Origin: Holophagaceae bacterium | Lineage (GTDB): Bacteria > Acidobacteriota > Holophagae > Holophagales > Holophagaceae | Length of the DNA stretch: 64,000 nt | Assembly (NCBI GenBank): GCA_009783055.1 | Contig: WRHW01000004.1 | Span: 18,263-82,262 of the forward strand | Reading direction: 5' to 3' | Shown here: in pieces, positions 28,722 to 37,498 of the stretch | Numbering within the stretch: position 1 is the stretch's first letter | Layout of the letters: every line of letters begins with the position of its first letter | Program-made: the position numbers and the translations under genes | Notes under the pieces: generated by a model | What the model was told of the DNA's origin: nothing | The model's input: the letters and a program-made list of their open reading frames with translations, nothing else | The model's database searches: none

Positions 28722-30119
28722 ATGCCAAACTCTATAGGAATTGAAATAATCGGCGTAGCCAAAGACAGCCTTTCAGAAGGAGGGGGTATTGTTGTCGGCG
28801 ACAAATTGATAGAAATTAATGGAGAAGTTGTAATTGATCACCTGAATTATCAATTCCTAGTAAGCCAGCGGGATTTCACAGACGTTTTGGTAAGAAAAAA
28901 AAACGGAGCCTTAGAACAAATCAAACTCGAAAATGGAGGAGGTGCGTTAGGGCTGGAATTAGCCCCAGAAAAAATAAAAACTTGCCGACAAAACTGTGTT
29001 TTTTGCTTTGTACAGCAGATGCCGCATGGTTTTAGAAAAAGCCTATACTTAAAGGACGAAGACATTCGTCTATCATTCTTATATGGTCATTTCACTACCC
29101 TTTCCAACTCGGATAATGCTGAATTAGACCGAATAATCAGGGAAAAACTAAGCCCTATTCATGTTTCTGTCCATGCAACGGTTCCGGAAGCACGGGCAAA
29201 GATGGTTGGCAATCCAAGCCAAGGCACTATCCTAGAAAAAATCGACCGCCTTATCAGTGGAGGTATCGAAATACATACCCAAGTTGTAATTGTGCCTAAC
29301 TACAACGATGGGAGTATCTGGGTGCGCACATTATCAGACCTTTGGGAGCGAAGGGCATATCAAAAAACTAGTAGTAAAGGGGGGATTCTTTCGCTTTCCT
29401 GTATTCCTGTTGGCATCACCGAACATCGTCAAAATTTGCCTCATTTGGAAGGGATTGATACTCGTTTTGCCATCAACTGGCTCAATCGGTGGAAGAGGGA
29501 GGCTAGAAAGTACGCTAAGAATTGGTTTGGTGAACCTTGGCTACTTTTGGCAGATGAATGGTTTACAAAGTCCAGTCAGGGGCTACCCAGCCGAAGGTTC
29601 TATCCCTCCAACTGGAACCAAATTGAAAACGGCATTGGTTTAGTTCGCCGTTTTCAGGATCATAGTAAGCGATTTATTAAATCAGATAGAGCCATGGATT
29701 TTAATGGACTCCGGCTACTGTTATTGACTGGTTCCAGCTTTGCCCCCTACCTGTCGCAAACCATCGAATCATTGAACATCCGCGCTAATTCGGACTTACA
29801 AGTTGCAGAGGTTGATAACACCATTTTTGGCAAGTCTGTATCGGTGGCGGGCTTGCTTTGCGGTAAAGACTTGTTGGATGTAGCAACTTGTCATTTACTG
29901 AACTCAAGTAGCTCCAAATTTGATGCTGTGGTTGTTCCTAGTTCGTCTGTCCGTATAGATACTGAGCAATACACCAACAGTAGTTCGGCGGCACCCGTAT
30001 GGCAATTCCTTGATGATATGACAATCGCTGAAATGCAATCTCGGCTAAAAATTCCAATCATTTCTAGCGGTGAAAATCTTTCTCAACTGCTAATCAACAT
30101 AAAAAAAGCCGCTAAATAG
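28722..30119 (+). CDS. DUF512-family radical SAM iron-sulfur protein with PDZ domain
   Basis: A 465-residue protein of the PDZ-plus-radical-SAM family (TIGR03279-type). The N-terminal PDZ-like segment includes GIEIIGVAKDSL and GDKLIEINGE (residues 3-35). The CRQNCVFCFVQQMP cluster (about residues 88-101) carries a CxxxCxxC radical SAM motif. The C-terminal half is the DUF512 region. It is cytoplasmic, binds S-adenosylmethionine and a [4Fe-4S] cluster, and its reaction is not established. There is no clear ribosome-binding site; the structured repeat ends 15 bases upstream. The 3' end overlaps the terminator stem of the convergent TonB-system operon. Confidence 0.88.
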   Translation: MPNSIGIEIIGVAKDSLSEGGGIVVGDKLIEINGEVVIDHLNYQFLVSQRDFTDVLVRKKNGALEQIKLENGGGALGLELAPEKIKTCRQNCVFCFVQQMPHGFRKSLYLKDEDIRLSFLYGHFTTLSNSDNAELDRIIREKLSPIHVSVHATVPEARAKMVGNPSQGTILEKIDRLISGGIEIHTQVVIVPNYNDGSIWVRTLSDLWERRAYQKTSSKGGILSLSCIPVGITEHRQNLPHLEGIDTRFAINWLNRWKREARKYAKNWFGEPWLLLADEWFTKSSQGLPSRRFYPSNWNQIENGIGLVRRFQDHSKRFIKSDRAMDFNGLRLLLLTGSSFAPYLSQTIESLNIRANSDLQVAEVDNTIFGKSVSVAGLLCGKDLLDVATCHLLNSSSSKFDAVVVPSSSVRIDTEQYTNSSSAAPVWQFLDDMTIAEMQSRLKIPIISSGENLSQLLINIKKAAK

Positions 30120-30124
30120 CGGCT
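30101..30124 (-). terminator. Intrinsic terminator of the exbB-exbD-exbD transcript
   Basis: On the minus strand AGCCGCT, a four-base loop and AGCGGCT (30124 down to 30107) are followed directly by seven T residues. It lies 22 bases past the second exbD stop. On the plus strand it covers the last codons of the DUF512 gene and has no T-run, so it works in one direction only. Confidence 0.85.
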
Positions 30125-30145
30125 CAGTTTGAAAAAAGCTAGCAA

Positions 30146-30616
30146 TTATTCCCCAGGTCGCCTCTTTTGCTTTACGATAATTTTTGTTTCTCCACCGTCA
30201 TAGCCATCAGAAAAAATACCTAAGGCAAGTGTCTCCCGCTTAACCCTATCTGATGTCACACGGAGCTGATCCATCACTTGAACAACCCACTTGTAAGGAA
30301 CATCGCGATCTACGTTGAGAAAAATTTTTCTCATGTTCACACCAGCGGGTTGCAGTAATACCAAGGGTGTCAGAATATCAGGAATTTCAGAAAATTCTAA
30401 TGGAGACTGGTTAATTGCAAGCGAATTATCTTGGTTAATATCCAAAACAAGTGGGGGATTATCTTTATCAATTACTGGTTTCTTATCTGGTGTCACTTGG
30501 GGAACCACTGTCGGAAGGGACTTTTGCATACCCGGCACCATAATGATAAAAATAATCAAAAGCACCAAAACGATGTCGATGAGTGGCGTAACGTTAATAT
30601 CAGTTTTTGCGCTCAT
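30146..30616 (-). CDS. exbD: ExbD/TolR-family biopolymer transport protein (second copy)
   Basis: A 156-residue inner-membrane protein with a short cytoplasmic N-terminus, one membrane helix and a periplasmic domain. The hallmark is the start of the helix: INVTPLIDIVLVLLIIFI, where the Asp is the proton-carrying residue. It forms the energy-transducing motor with ExbB and TonB. It overlaps the upstream exbD by four bases and has its own periplasmic sequence, so the two copies probably do different jobs. Confidence 0.9.
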   Translation of the reverse strand: MSAKTDINVTPLIDIVLVLLIIFIIMVPGMQKSLPTVVPQVTPDKKPVIDKDNPPLVLDINQDNSLAINQSPLEFSEIPDILTPLVLLQPAGVNMRKIFLNVDRDVPYKWVVQVMDQLRVTSDRVKRETLALGIFSDGYDGGETKIIVKQKRRPGE

Positions 30617-31131
30617 GTTTTATCCTTTCCGCTTTTATCTTCGGCAGTCACGACATTTGCCTCGTCAGCTCCTGCCTCGCGACATATCTGAAAAAGCTCG
30701 TTGACATATCCGTAGGGCAACTCAGAATCTGCTTTGATAAAAATCCGCTTGTCGGAGAGTAAGTCGATATTCTTTTTGACGTATCCCAGCAATTTGTCAC
30801 GCTCTTCAAGATTATCAAAACGGAAGGTCAAAGGATTTCCACGTGCGTCTTTGGCATCTCTATCATCCACCAAGACAAAACCCATTGTATACAACTGTGT
30901 GTCAGGATCCCTTTGCTGAGACCGAGTGAGAATCAAACTCAGGTATTTTGCAGATGGGTCCATATCTTGTTTGATTGATTGCTTGGACGGGGGCAATGCC
31001 ACCGCGTCGTTGACTGCAGGTGTGATAACGATGAAAATAATCAGCAAAACAAGAACAATGTCAACTAGGGGCGTGACGTTAATGTCAGCCTTTACCCCAC
31101 CCTTGGAGCCTACATCCATACCCATAGGCAT
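30613..31131 (-). CDS. exbD: ExbD/TolR-family biopolymer transport protein (first copy)
   Basis: A 172-residue ExbD homologue with the same topology as its neighbour. The membrane helix INVTPLVDIVLVLLIIFIV carries the essential Asp, and an alpha/beta periplasmic domain follows. Preceded by GGAGG. It sits 70 bases after exbB. Tandem exbD genes are common in some phyla, where heteromeric motors are suspected but not shown here. Confidence 0.9.
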   Translation of the reverse strand: MPMGMDVGSKGGVKADINVTPLVDIVLVLLIIFIVITPAVNDAVALPPSKQSIKQDMDPSAKYLSLILTRSQQRDPDTQLYTMGFVLVDDRDAKDARGNPLTFRFDNLEERDKLLGYVKKNIDLLSDKRIFIKADSELPYGYVNELFQICREAGADEANVVTAEDKSGKDKT

Positions 31132-31201
31132 TCCTCCTTTATTTGTTAATAGCAGTGATGTGAAAGAGGCCGTCTAAAAGAAGAACTCATTTCACGCAGG
31201 T

Positions 31202-31927
31202 CTAGTTTTGACTACCCCTTCGAATGAACTCGTCAATCATCTGGGATGCCGCGTTGTTGATATTCGAAATAGTCTTGTCCTGCTTGTTGGTGAGGATATT
31301 GTAAAACCACACAGCCGGAATGGCCACAATCAAACCAAGTGCGGTGGCACCAAGTGCCTCACCGATGGAGCCTGCTAATGCGTTAATGTCGCCCGCCCCA
31401 TGTTCTTTAAGAGCAGAAAACACTGCGATGATGCCCCACACAGTACCGAGAAGACCAATGAAGGGGGAAGCGGCGGCAATGGTTCCCATCGAACTCATAC
31501 CCTTCTTGAGAAGTTCTGTAACTTCGGAAGTGCCACGAATAATTGCCCGTTCAACAGCCTGAACGACATTATGGTCTGCCTTGCTGGCTTTGATCTGGCT
31601 TTCGTACTGATAAATATCCAAACCATGTTTTAGGACTAGTGCAACGTGGCTTTTGTTGTGAGTGGTTGCGGCACGTTTGGCGGCCTCAAAGTCACCTCGT
31701 CTCAATGTATCCATAAAGAGTTTCAAGAACTTTTTGGAGGCAGTACCGCTCTGCCAATACATAAAGCCGCGTTCAATAATGATGTAAACCTCAAGGGCTA
31801 ACAGAAACAGCAATATTAAAATAATGCCTTTATTGAAAGGAGTTGCCGCTTCCCAAATTTCTTTTGGGCCAAAAGCACTGCCACTTGACAAAAGTGCAAA
31901 GTTGAAGGTTGAAGCAAGAAAGGTCAT
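31202..31927 (-). CDS. exbB: MotA/TolQ/ExbB proton channel family protein
   Basis: A 241-residue three-helix inner-membrane protein. The first helix is at about residues 30-50 (GIILILLFLLALEVYIII). The conserved pair of helices at 135-215 contains ASPFIGLLGTVWGII and GLIVAIPAVWFYN, the family signature. With ExbD it forms the channel that uses proton flow to energise TonB or Tol systems. It is separated from tonB by 111 bases. Confidence 0.92.
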   Translation of the reverse strand: MTFLASTFNFALLSSGSAFGPKEIWEAATPFNKGIILILLFLLALEVYIIIERGFMYWQSGTASKKFLKLFMDTLRRGDFEAAKRAATTHNKSHVALVLKHGLDIYQYESQIKASKADHNVVQAVERAIIRGTSEVTELLKKGMSSMGTIAAASPFIGLLGTVWGIIAVFSALKEHGAGDINALAGSIGEALGATALGLIVAIPAVWFYNILTNKQDKTISNINNAASQMIDEFIRRGSQN

Positions 31928-32038
31928 ATGATTCCTCTAGTTAATTAGGGTGAATAGGGGCAAAAATACACATTTAGGTGTTGAAAGAAGATACCAAGAA
32001 AAAATGAAAAACTGGAGAGAACAAAAGTCTACGGTTCT

Positions 32039-32863
32039 TTAACGTAGGGCCCAGTTCATCGTGATACGAAATCTTGCCTGAACGGGGTGGCCGTCCATGA
32101 GGGCAGGCTTAAATCTCCACTTCATCGCCCAGTTGGCAGAATGTTCCAAGAGAAGATTGTGGCCACTAATAGCCTTTGCCGATACTGGCACACCATCTGT
32201 TCCAATCACCAACTCCACTGTTACAGCACCCTTAGCTTTTGCCGCTCTGGCAAGCGGTGGATAGGGCGGCTGGCCGGGCTGGAATGTAACGGCAAGCTGG
32301 TTAAATGAAAACTCGTGCACTGTAGTTGCAGAAGTGGTTTGATGGCCGGTATCACCTGGGCCGGTTAAGGTACCTGGCGGTGCAGTACCTACTTCGCCTA
32401 CTCGACTAGTTTGGCTCTCTGGTACTGCATATGCGGCAATAAGATCTTTTTTTGGCATTTCAGGCGGAGCGTCTTCGGGCACCTGTTCCTGATTTGTGAG
32501 GGGTGGCGGCGGGGGCTGTTCCTTTACCTCAACCTTTAGCGGGGGGGCGGCGGCCTGGGCTGGCGGAGGCGGGGGAGGAGGTTCATGGTCCTCAATTTTT
32601 TCTTCCTGTTCTTCCTCCAGGATAAATTTCTTTGTCTCCTCTATCACCTTTCTCCCCATCTCTGTCCTCGTAGCAACGAAGAAGATGAGTAGCGCAACAC
32701 ATGTATAGGTAACAATCGTCAGTGGAACAGCTATCAAGGGATTTGTACCTTTCATGGCGCTGTTATTCCCCGACAATGTTGGCTTGTAAATAGCATCCTC
32801 GAGCGTCTCAGGAGGTGCCTTAGACGTAGGTGTTTGCGAGGACTTGGGGTCTTTTGTACTCAT
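32039..32863 (-). CDS. tonB: TonB-family energy transducer
   Basis: A 274-residue protein. A cytoplasmic N-terminus of about 45 residues precedes one membrane helix (about 44-66). A proline/glutamate-rich linker spans 90-140, including runs of seven and five prolines. The C-terminal TonB domain (about 185-274) has YPPLARAAKAKGAVTVELVI and WRFKPA. It spans the periplasm to open outer-membrane receptors with energy from the ExbB/ExbD motor. Its presence supports a two-membrane cell. No TonB-dependent receptor gene is in the window. Confidence 0.92.
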   Translation of the reverse strand: MSTKDPKSSQTPTSKAPPETLEDAIYKPTLSGNNSAMKGTNPLIAVPLTIVTYTCVALLIFFVATRTEMGRKVIEETKKFILEEEQEEKIEDHEPPPPPPPAQAAAPPLKVEVKEQPPPPPLTNQEQVPEDAPPEMPKKDLIAAYAVPESQTSRVGEVGTAPPGTLTGPGDTGHQTTSATTVHEFSFNQLAVTFQPGQPPYPPLARAAKAKGAVTVELVIGTDGVPVSAKAISGHNLLLEHSANWAMKWRFKPALMDGHPVQARFRITMNWALR

Positions 32864-33095
32864 GTGGACTCCCGAAAAAAATTACCAAGCACACCTACTT
32901 AAGGCGTACTGGGTTCAATTTGTGGCATAGCAAAGAGACTTGGGAATAACCCAAAAAGATATTTTAATATGATTTCAGAGCTTTGAAATGTCAAGTCAAA
33001 ATATTTTTGTAAATGACTTGCTTCAAGAACAGTCATGTATATCAAACGTCGTTATATTACAATAGCTTTTGGATAAACCATCAAGAAGGTTTGCA

Positions 33096-34235
33096 ATGCA
33101 AATATTTAAGTTTTGCCAAGATAACAATTTTGTAACGAGTTCGCTTTCGGCTAGGGCTGGCCGGTTTATGACTCAACACGGCGAGGTAATAACCCCGGCC
33201 TTTATGCCTGTGGGAACTTTGGGAACCGTCAAAGGTGTCAGTCCGCAACAACTATCTGAAATCAAACCACAGGTAATTTTGGGGAATACCTACCACCTGA
33301 GCTTGCGGCCTGGCGATGCAATAATTAAGTCGCTAGGGGGACTTCACCGATTTATGGCTTGGGATGGCCCTATTCTTACAGATTCAGGTGGTTTTCAAGT
33401 TTTCAGCCTAGCGTCTCTGAGAAAGATTTCAGATGAGGGGATATCTTTCCGCAACCACATTGATGGCTCGGAATGCTTTCTGAGTCCGGAACGTAGCATG
33501 GAGATACAAAAAAATTTAGGCTCAGACATAGTAATGGCCTTGGATGAATGTCCCTCCGGGCAGACAGAACGCTCATTGCTTGAAAAAAGCGTGTCTAGAA
33601 CTACCGATTGGCTTAAACGCTGTAGAAATTATCAGTTAGATGGGCATCAAGGGCTATTTGCAATTAATCAGGGTGGGACTTTTCTAGATTTGCGGCTGAG
33701 GCATCTCGATGAAATATTAGATATAGACGCAAAATCCCCTTTTCAGGGCTTTGCCATTGGTGGCCTTAGTGTAGGCGAGCCTAAAGAAAAAATGAATGCC
33801 ATTCTTGCCGAGCTTGTAAAAGAATTGCCTGCAGACCGCCCCCGCTATCTAATGGGAGTTGGCACGCCAGAAGATATATTGTTGGGAATCGAACAAGGGG
33901 TTGACCTATTTGACTGTGTTTCCCCTACCAGAGAAGCTCGTCATGGCCGATTGCTGACGCATTTGGGTAGGATTAACATAAAAAATGCCCGCCATCGCTC
34001 ATCTGAAGAGCCAATAGACCCTGATTGTTGTTGCTATACCTGTCGCACTTTTTCCAGAGCCTACCTAAATCATCTATTCAGAGCTGGCGAAATTTTAGGA
34101 TTAACGCTAAACACGATCCATAATTTGAGTTACACTGTAGGGCTAGCCCGCACCGCACGCGAGGCTTTGTTAAACGAATCGTTGCCGAAATTCGCTAAAG
34201 AAACCCGTCAACGCTGGCAAATGGAGGATTTGTAA
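33096..34235 (+). CDS. tgt: tRNA-guanine transglycosylase
   Basis: A 379-residue enzyme that exchanges the wobble guanine of GUN-anticodon tRNAs for preQ1 on the way to queuosine. Active-site segments are clear: ILTDSGGFQVFSL with the catalytic Asp, GGLSVGEPKEKM, and the second Asp in DLFDCVSPTREARHG. Zinc ligands are the cysteines in DCCCYTCR plus a later His in LNTIHNL. ATG 33096 follows AAGAAGG; the longer TTG start at 33069 is less likely. First gene of tgt-yajC-secDF, a common gene order. Confidence 0.95.
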   Translation: MQIFKFCQDNNFVTSSLSARAGRFMTQHGEVITPAFMPVGTLGTVKGVSPQQLSEIKPQVILGNTYHLSLRPGDAIIKSLGGLHRFMAWDGPILTDSGGFQVFSLASLRKISDEGISFRNHIDGSECFLSPERSMEIQKNLGSDIVMALDECPSGQTERSLLEKSVSRTTDWLKRCRNYQLDGHQGLFAINQGGTFLDLRLRHLDEILDIDAKSPFQGFAIGGLSVGEPKEKMNAILAELVKELPADRPRYLMGVGTPEDILLGIEQGVDLFDCVSPTREARHGRLLTHLGRINIKNARHRSSEEPIDPDCCCYTCRTFSRAYLNHLFRAGEILGLTLNTIHNLSYTVGLARTAREALLNESLPKFAKETRQRWQMEDL

Positions 34236-34580
34236 ATGTTTGTTACCCTAGCACTACTTCTGAATGAAGCACAAGTAGGCCCAAGCCCGGTTATGATGAA
34301 TTTCGTCCTAATAGGTGGCATGATTGCTCTTTTTTATTTTTTGCTTATCAGACCGCAAAATAAAGCTAGAAGAGCTTTGGAGGATAAGCTATCAAAATTA
34401 AAATCTGGGGACGAAGTCTTGCTTACCTCCGGGCTTTACGCAACAGTCGACCGGGTGGTTGATAATTTGCTTTATCTAAAGCTAGGCAATAATGTTGTTA
34501 AGGCTCGAAAAAATGCGGTAGCCGCTATGGCAACAGAATTAGAGGACTCAAGAGCAAAAAATCAAAGTGTAATTAGTTAG
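34236..34580 (+). CDS. yajC: Preprotein translocase accessory subunit YajC
   Basis: A 114-residue protein. A membrane helix (about residues 18-38) leads into FLLIRPQNKARR, the family signature, and a small cytoplasmic domain (LKSGDEVLLTSGLYATV). YajC associates with SecDF at the Sec translocon. It starts directly after the tgt stop and is followed by secDF after about 50 bases. Confidence 0.95.
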   Translation: MFVTLALLLNEAQVGPSPVMMNFVLIGGMIALFYFLLIRPQNKARRALEDKLSKLKSGDEVLLTSGLYATVDRVVDNLLYLKLGNNVVKARKNAVAAMATELEDSRAKNQSVIS

Positions 34581-34629
34581 CCTAGAGTTTTAGGAAGCCT
34601 GAATTTTTTCTTTTTTTTGGAGCAAGTTT

Positions 34630-37461
34630 GTGAGCAAGCGTACCATTTGGCGATTAGCACTGACAATCATTACTTGTATTGGCTGTTCCTACTTTTTTCT
34701 GCCGGTAAACAAAATCCGTTTGGGGCTTGATTTAGCTGGTGGCGTGGAATTTACTATGGAAGTACAGGGGCATGAGGCTCTTGTCAATGACCTTACTGAT
34801 ACACGAGACAAGTTATATGATCGTTTTAGAGAAAAGAGCATACCAGCGTCGGCAAGGCTAGAGGAAGATAGGATTGTAGTTACATTTTCTTCCGAACACA
34901 GACCTGGCATCGAAGGATTGCTCAAGGAATTTTATGGCTACCAGACATCCTTTGATGACACTGGCGTAGTATTGGTACAGAGGGCTTCTTATCAGACAGA
35001 GCTAAAAAACGATGCAAATAAGCGAGCACTGCAAATCATAGAAAACCGAGTAAACGCAACGGGAGTAGCCGAACCAGAAATAAAGCAAGCGGGTGAGGAG
35101 GGCAACCGGATAATTGTCGAACTGCCAGGTTTGGCAGAGTCTGAAATTGATAGGATCAAAGCCTTGCTACAGACTCCTGGAAAACTTGAGCAACGTCTAA
35201 TAGCAACACAAAATAGCCGGGTGGGGTGGCCTACAATTGAGGAAGCACTAGCACATTTCAACGGCCAACTACCTGAAGGGACCGAACTGATTCCTGAGCT
35301 TGAATCAGATAGAGACTTGAGGAGAAGCGGTCAGACTCCTGTCAAATCGACAAAAGGTCAACAAAAACCGGAAGTTATCAAGGCATGGCACTTAGTGGAG
35401 CTTAAGTCCTTTGTAGATGGTGCTGATATCACAAGGGCAATGCCGGGTTTAGACCCCCTGTCAGAAAGCCATGAAATTCATTTTTCTCTCAACAGCAAAG
35501 GAGCTGATGATTTTCACCAGCTAACAAAGATAGCCTCTTCTGAAAATCGTCAGATCGCCATCTTACTAGACAAAAAATTGGTTTCTGCCCTTGGTTGTTC
35601 GAATCCGATCATAGGAGGAAGCGTTAGAATTACAGGCTCTTTCTCCAAAGAAGATGCTGAAGATTTTGCCTTAAAGCTCAAGTCAGGTTCGATGCGAGCT
35701 TCGATGAAATACCTGGAGGAGCGCTCAATGGGAGCCTCCTTAGGTGCAGACTCTATACGCGCAGGTGTAAGGGCAAGTTTGTTTGGCTTTGCCACAATCG
35801 TAGCTTTTATGCTCTTCTTCTATCACTGGTCTGGCATCAATGCTATCGTTGCATTGACCGTAAACCTAATAATAATGATGGGGCTGATGGGTAGCTTTAA
35901 TGCGGTTATCACTCTCCCTGGCATTGCTGGTTTTGCATTAACATTAGGTATGGCCATTGATGCCAATATTTTGATTTTCGAGCGCATCAAAGAGGAGCTT
36001 TCACTAGGCAAGAGTGTGGCCGGAGCAATACAGGCTGGATTCGACAGGGTTTTTTGGACAATTGTGGACAGTCACGTAACACAGTTATTTGCTTCATTGT
36101 TGTTATTCATTTTTGGTACTGGGCCCGTGAAAGGTTTTGCGGTAGCCTTAACAGTGGGTGTCACAGCCTCGTTGTTTACGAGCATCTATATCAGTCGCTG
36201 GATTTACGATTGGATATTAGAGCGCAGGCCCAATACCAAAGAGATTTCTGTTGGAACACATAAATTTTTCGCAGAAACCAAAATTGATTTCATGAAGTAT
36301 AAAAATTGGGCTTTTGCGATTTCTTGGGGGATTATTTTTGTGTGCTTGTTTGTGGCTCAACCATGGAAAGGCCATGACAGCCGAGTAAAACTGGGAATGC
36401 AGTTTGTCGGTGGGCTGGACATGGTTGTGAGATACAAGGGGGATATTACAGCCGAGAGCATCCGAGCCAAGTTGACTGAAGGCGGCTTTGCCGATGCGAA
36501 TGTAGTAAATTACAAAGGATCAGAACTTTTCCATGACTACTCTGTGAAGGTGCCAGCCAGAAAAGGTCAGGATGAAAAGGATGCTGTGGAGATTAAAAAA
36601 CAAGTCATCGTGACACTTCGAAACGTCGACCCAGATTCGCAGAAAGATTCTCGTCCTGACCTTAACTCAGAAGAAACAAAAGACATGCTTGATTTCTTAG
36701 TCGAGAAAGATCCATTGAATTTGCAGGGTGATGACGCGCAAAAACTACTCGCCTATACTGAACACATCGGAAGCAATCTGGCAGACATAAAGGCAAAGGG
36801 GCAGGGTTTCGTTGTCGATTGGAATGACCTAGAAAATTTACCAAAGGAAATTAAAGATTTCCTGATAGAAAATTACAGGCTAGGCAATTTGAGTGTACAG
36901 AGTTCGCAGAGTTTTTCTCCTTCTGTAGCCGGTGAATGGACAAAGAAAACCCTTACAGCTGTTGCATGGGCATTGGGAGCGATCCTAGCCTATGTCATGT
37001 TCCGCTTTTCCTTTAGTTTCTCTGTCAGTACCATTATCGGTCTTGTCCACGATATGTTACTTGGCGTTGGGCTGTTTACTCTTTTTGGGTATGAATACTC
37101 CGTTGCCGTTGTAGCTAGTTTCCTGATTCTGCTTGGGTACTCAACATCTGACACCATCGTTGTCTTTGACCGAGTAAGGGAAAACATCAAAAAGCCAGAG
37201 TACAGGCGGGTTAAGGTAGGAAAGCTCATTAACGATTCAATCAATCAAACATTGAGTAGAACAATCCTAACAAGTGCTTCCACATTAACTGTTGCTCTCT
37301 GTCTCTTTTTATTGGGAGGGCCAGCTCTTCATGACCTCAGTTTCCCAATTGTCTTAGGCGTAATAATTGGTCCATTTTCTACCATCTACATCGCCGCACC
37401 TATTGTTGTTTATATCGACAAGTTGTTTGGTGGCAAAGACAAGATCAAACAACACGCATGA
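34630..37461 (+). CDS. secDF: Fused protein-export membrane protein SecD/SecF
   Basis: A 943-residue SecD-SecF fusion with twelve predicted membrane helices. It uses proton flow to pull exported proteins through the Sec channel. The SecD half (about 1-540) opens with a helix and LGLDLAGGVEFTME, has a large periplasmic domain with an unusually long insertion near 195-265, and ends in six helices including GMAIDANILIFERIKEE. The SecF half (about 550-940) repeats the plan with LGMQFVGGLDMVVRY and GYSTSDTIVVFDRVREN. GTG start at 34630. The SecF periplasmic part (about 650-755) is also enlarged. Confidence 0.96.
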   Translation: MSKRTIWRLALTIITCIGCSYFFLPVNKIRLGLDLAGGVEFTMEVQGHEALVNDLTDTRDKLYDRFREKSIPASARLEEDRIVVTFSSEHRPGIEGLLKEFYGYQTSFDDTGVVLVQRASYQTELKNDANKRALQIIENRVNATGVAEPEIKQAGEEGNRIIVELPGLAESEIDRIKALLQTPGKLEQRLIATQNSRVGWPTIEEALAHFNGQLPEGTELIPELESDRDLRRSGQTPVKSTKGQQKPEVIKAWHLVELKSFVDGADITRAMPGLDPLSESHEIHFSLNSKGADDFHQLTKIASSENRQIAILLDKKLVSALGCSNPIIGGSVRITGSFSKEDAEDFALKLKSGSMRASMKYLEERSMGASLGADSIRAGVRASLFGFATIVAFMLFFYHWSGINAIVALTVNLIIMMGLMGSFNAVITLPGIAGFALTLGMAIDANILIFERIKEELSLGKSVAGAIQAGFDRVFWTIVDSHVTQLFASLLLFIFGTGPVKGFAVALTVGVTASLFTSIYISRWIYDWILERRPNTKEISVGTHKFFAETKIDFMKYKNWAFAISWGIIFVCLFVAQPWKGHDSRVKLGMQFVGGLDMVVRYKGDITAESIRAKLTEGGFADANVVNYKGSELFHDYSVKVPARKGQDEKDAVEIKKQVIVTLRNVDPDSQKDSRPDLNSEETKDMLDFLVEKDPLNLQGDDAQKLLAYTEHIGSNLADIKAKGQGFVVDWNDLENLPKEIKDFLIENYRLGNLSVQSSQSFSPSVAGEWTKKTLTAVAWALGAILAYVMFRFSFSFSVSTIIGLVHDMLLGVGLFTLFGYEYSVAVVASFLILLGYSTSDTIVVFDRVRENIKKPEYRRVKVGKLINDSINQTLSRTILTSASTLTVALCLFLLGGPALHDLSFPIVLGVIIGPFSTIYIAAPIVVYIDKLFGGKDKIKQHA

Positions 37462-37498
37462 CATATCGACACTGATGTATATTCAGCGGAAGCCGTAT

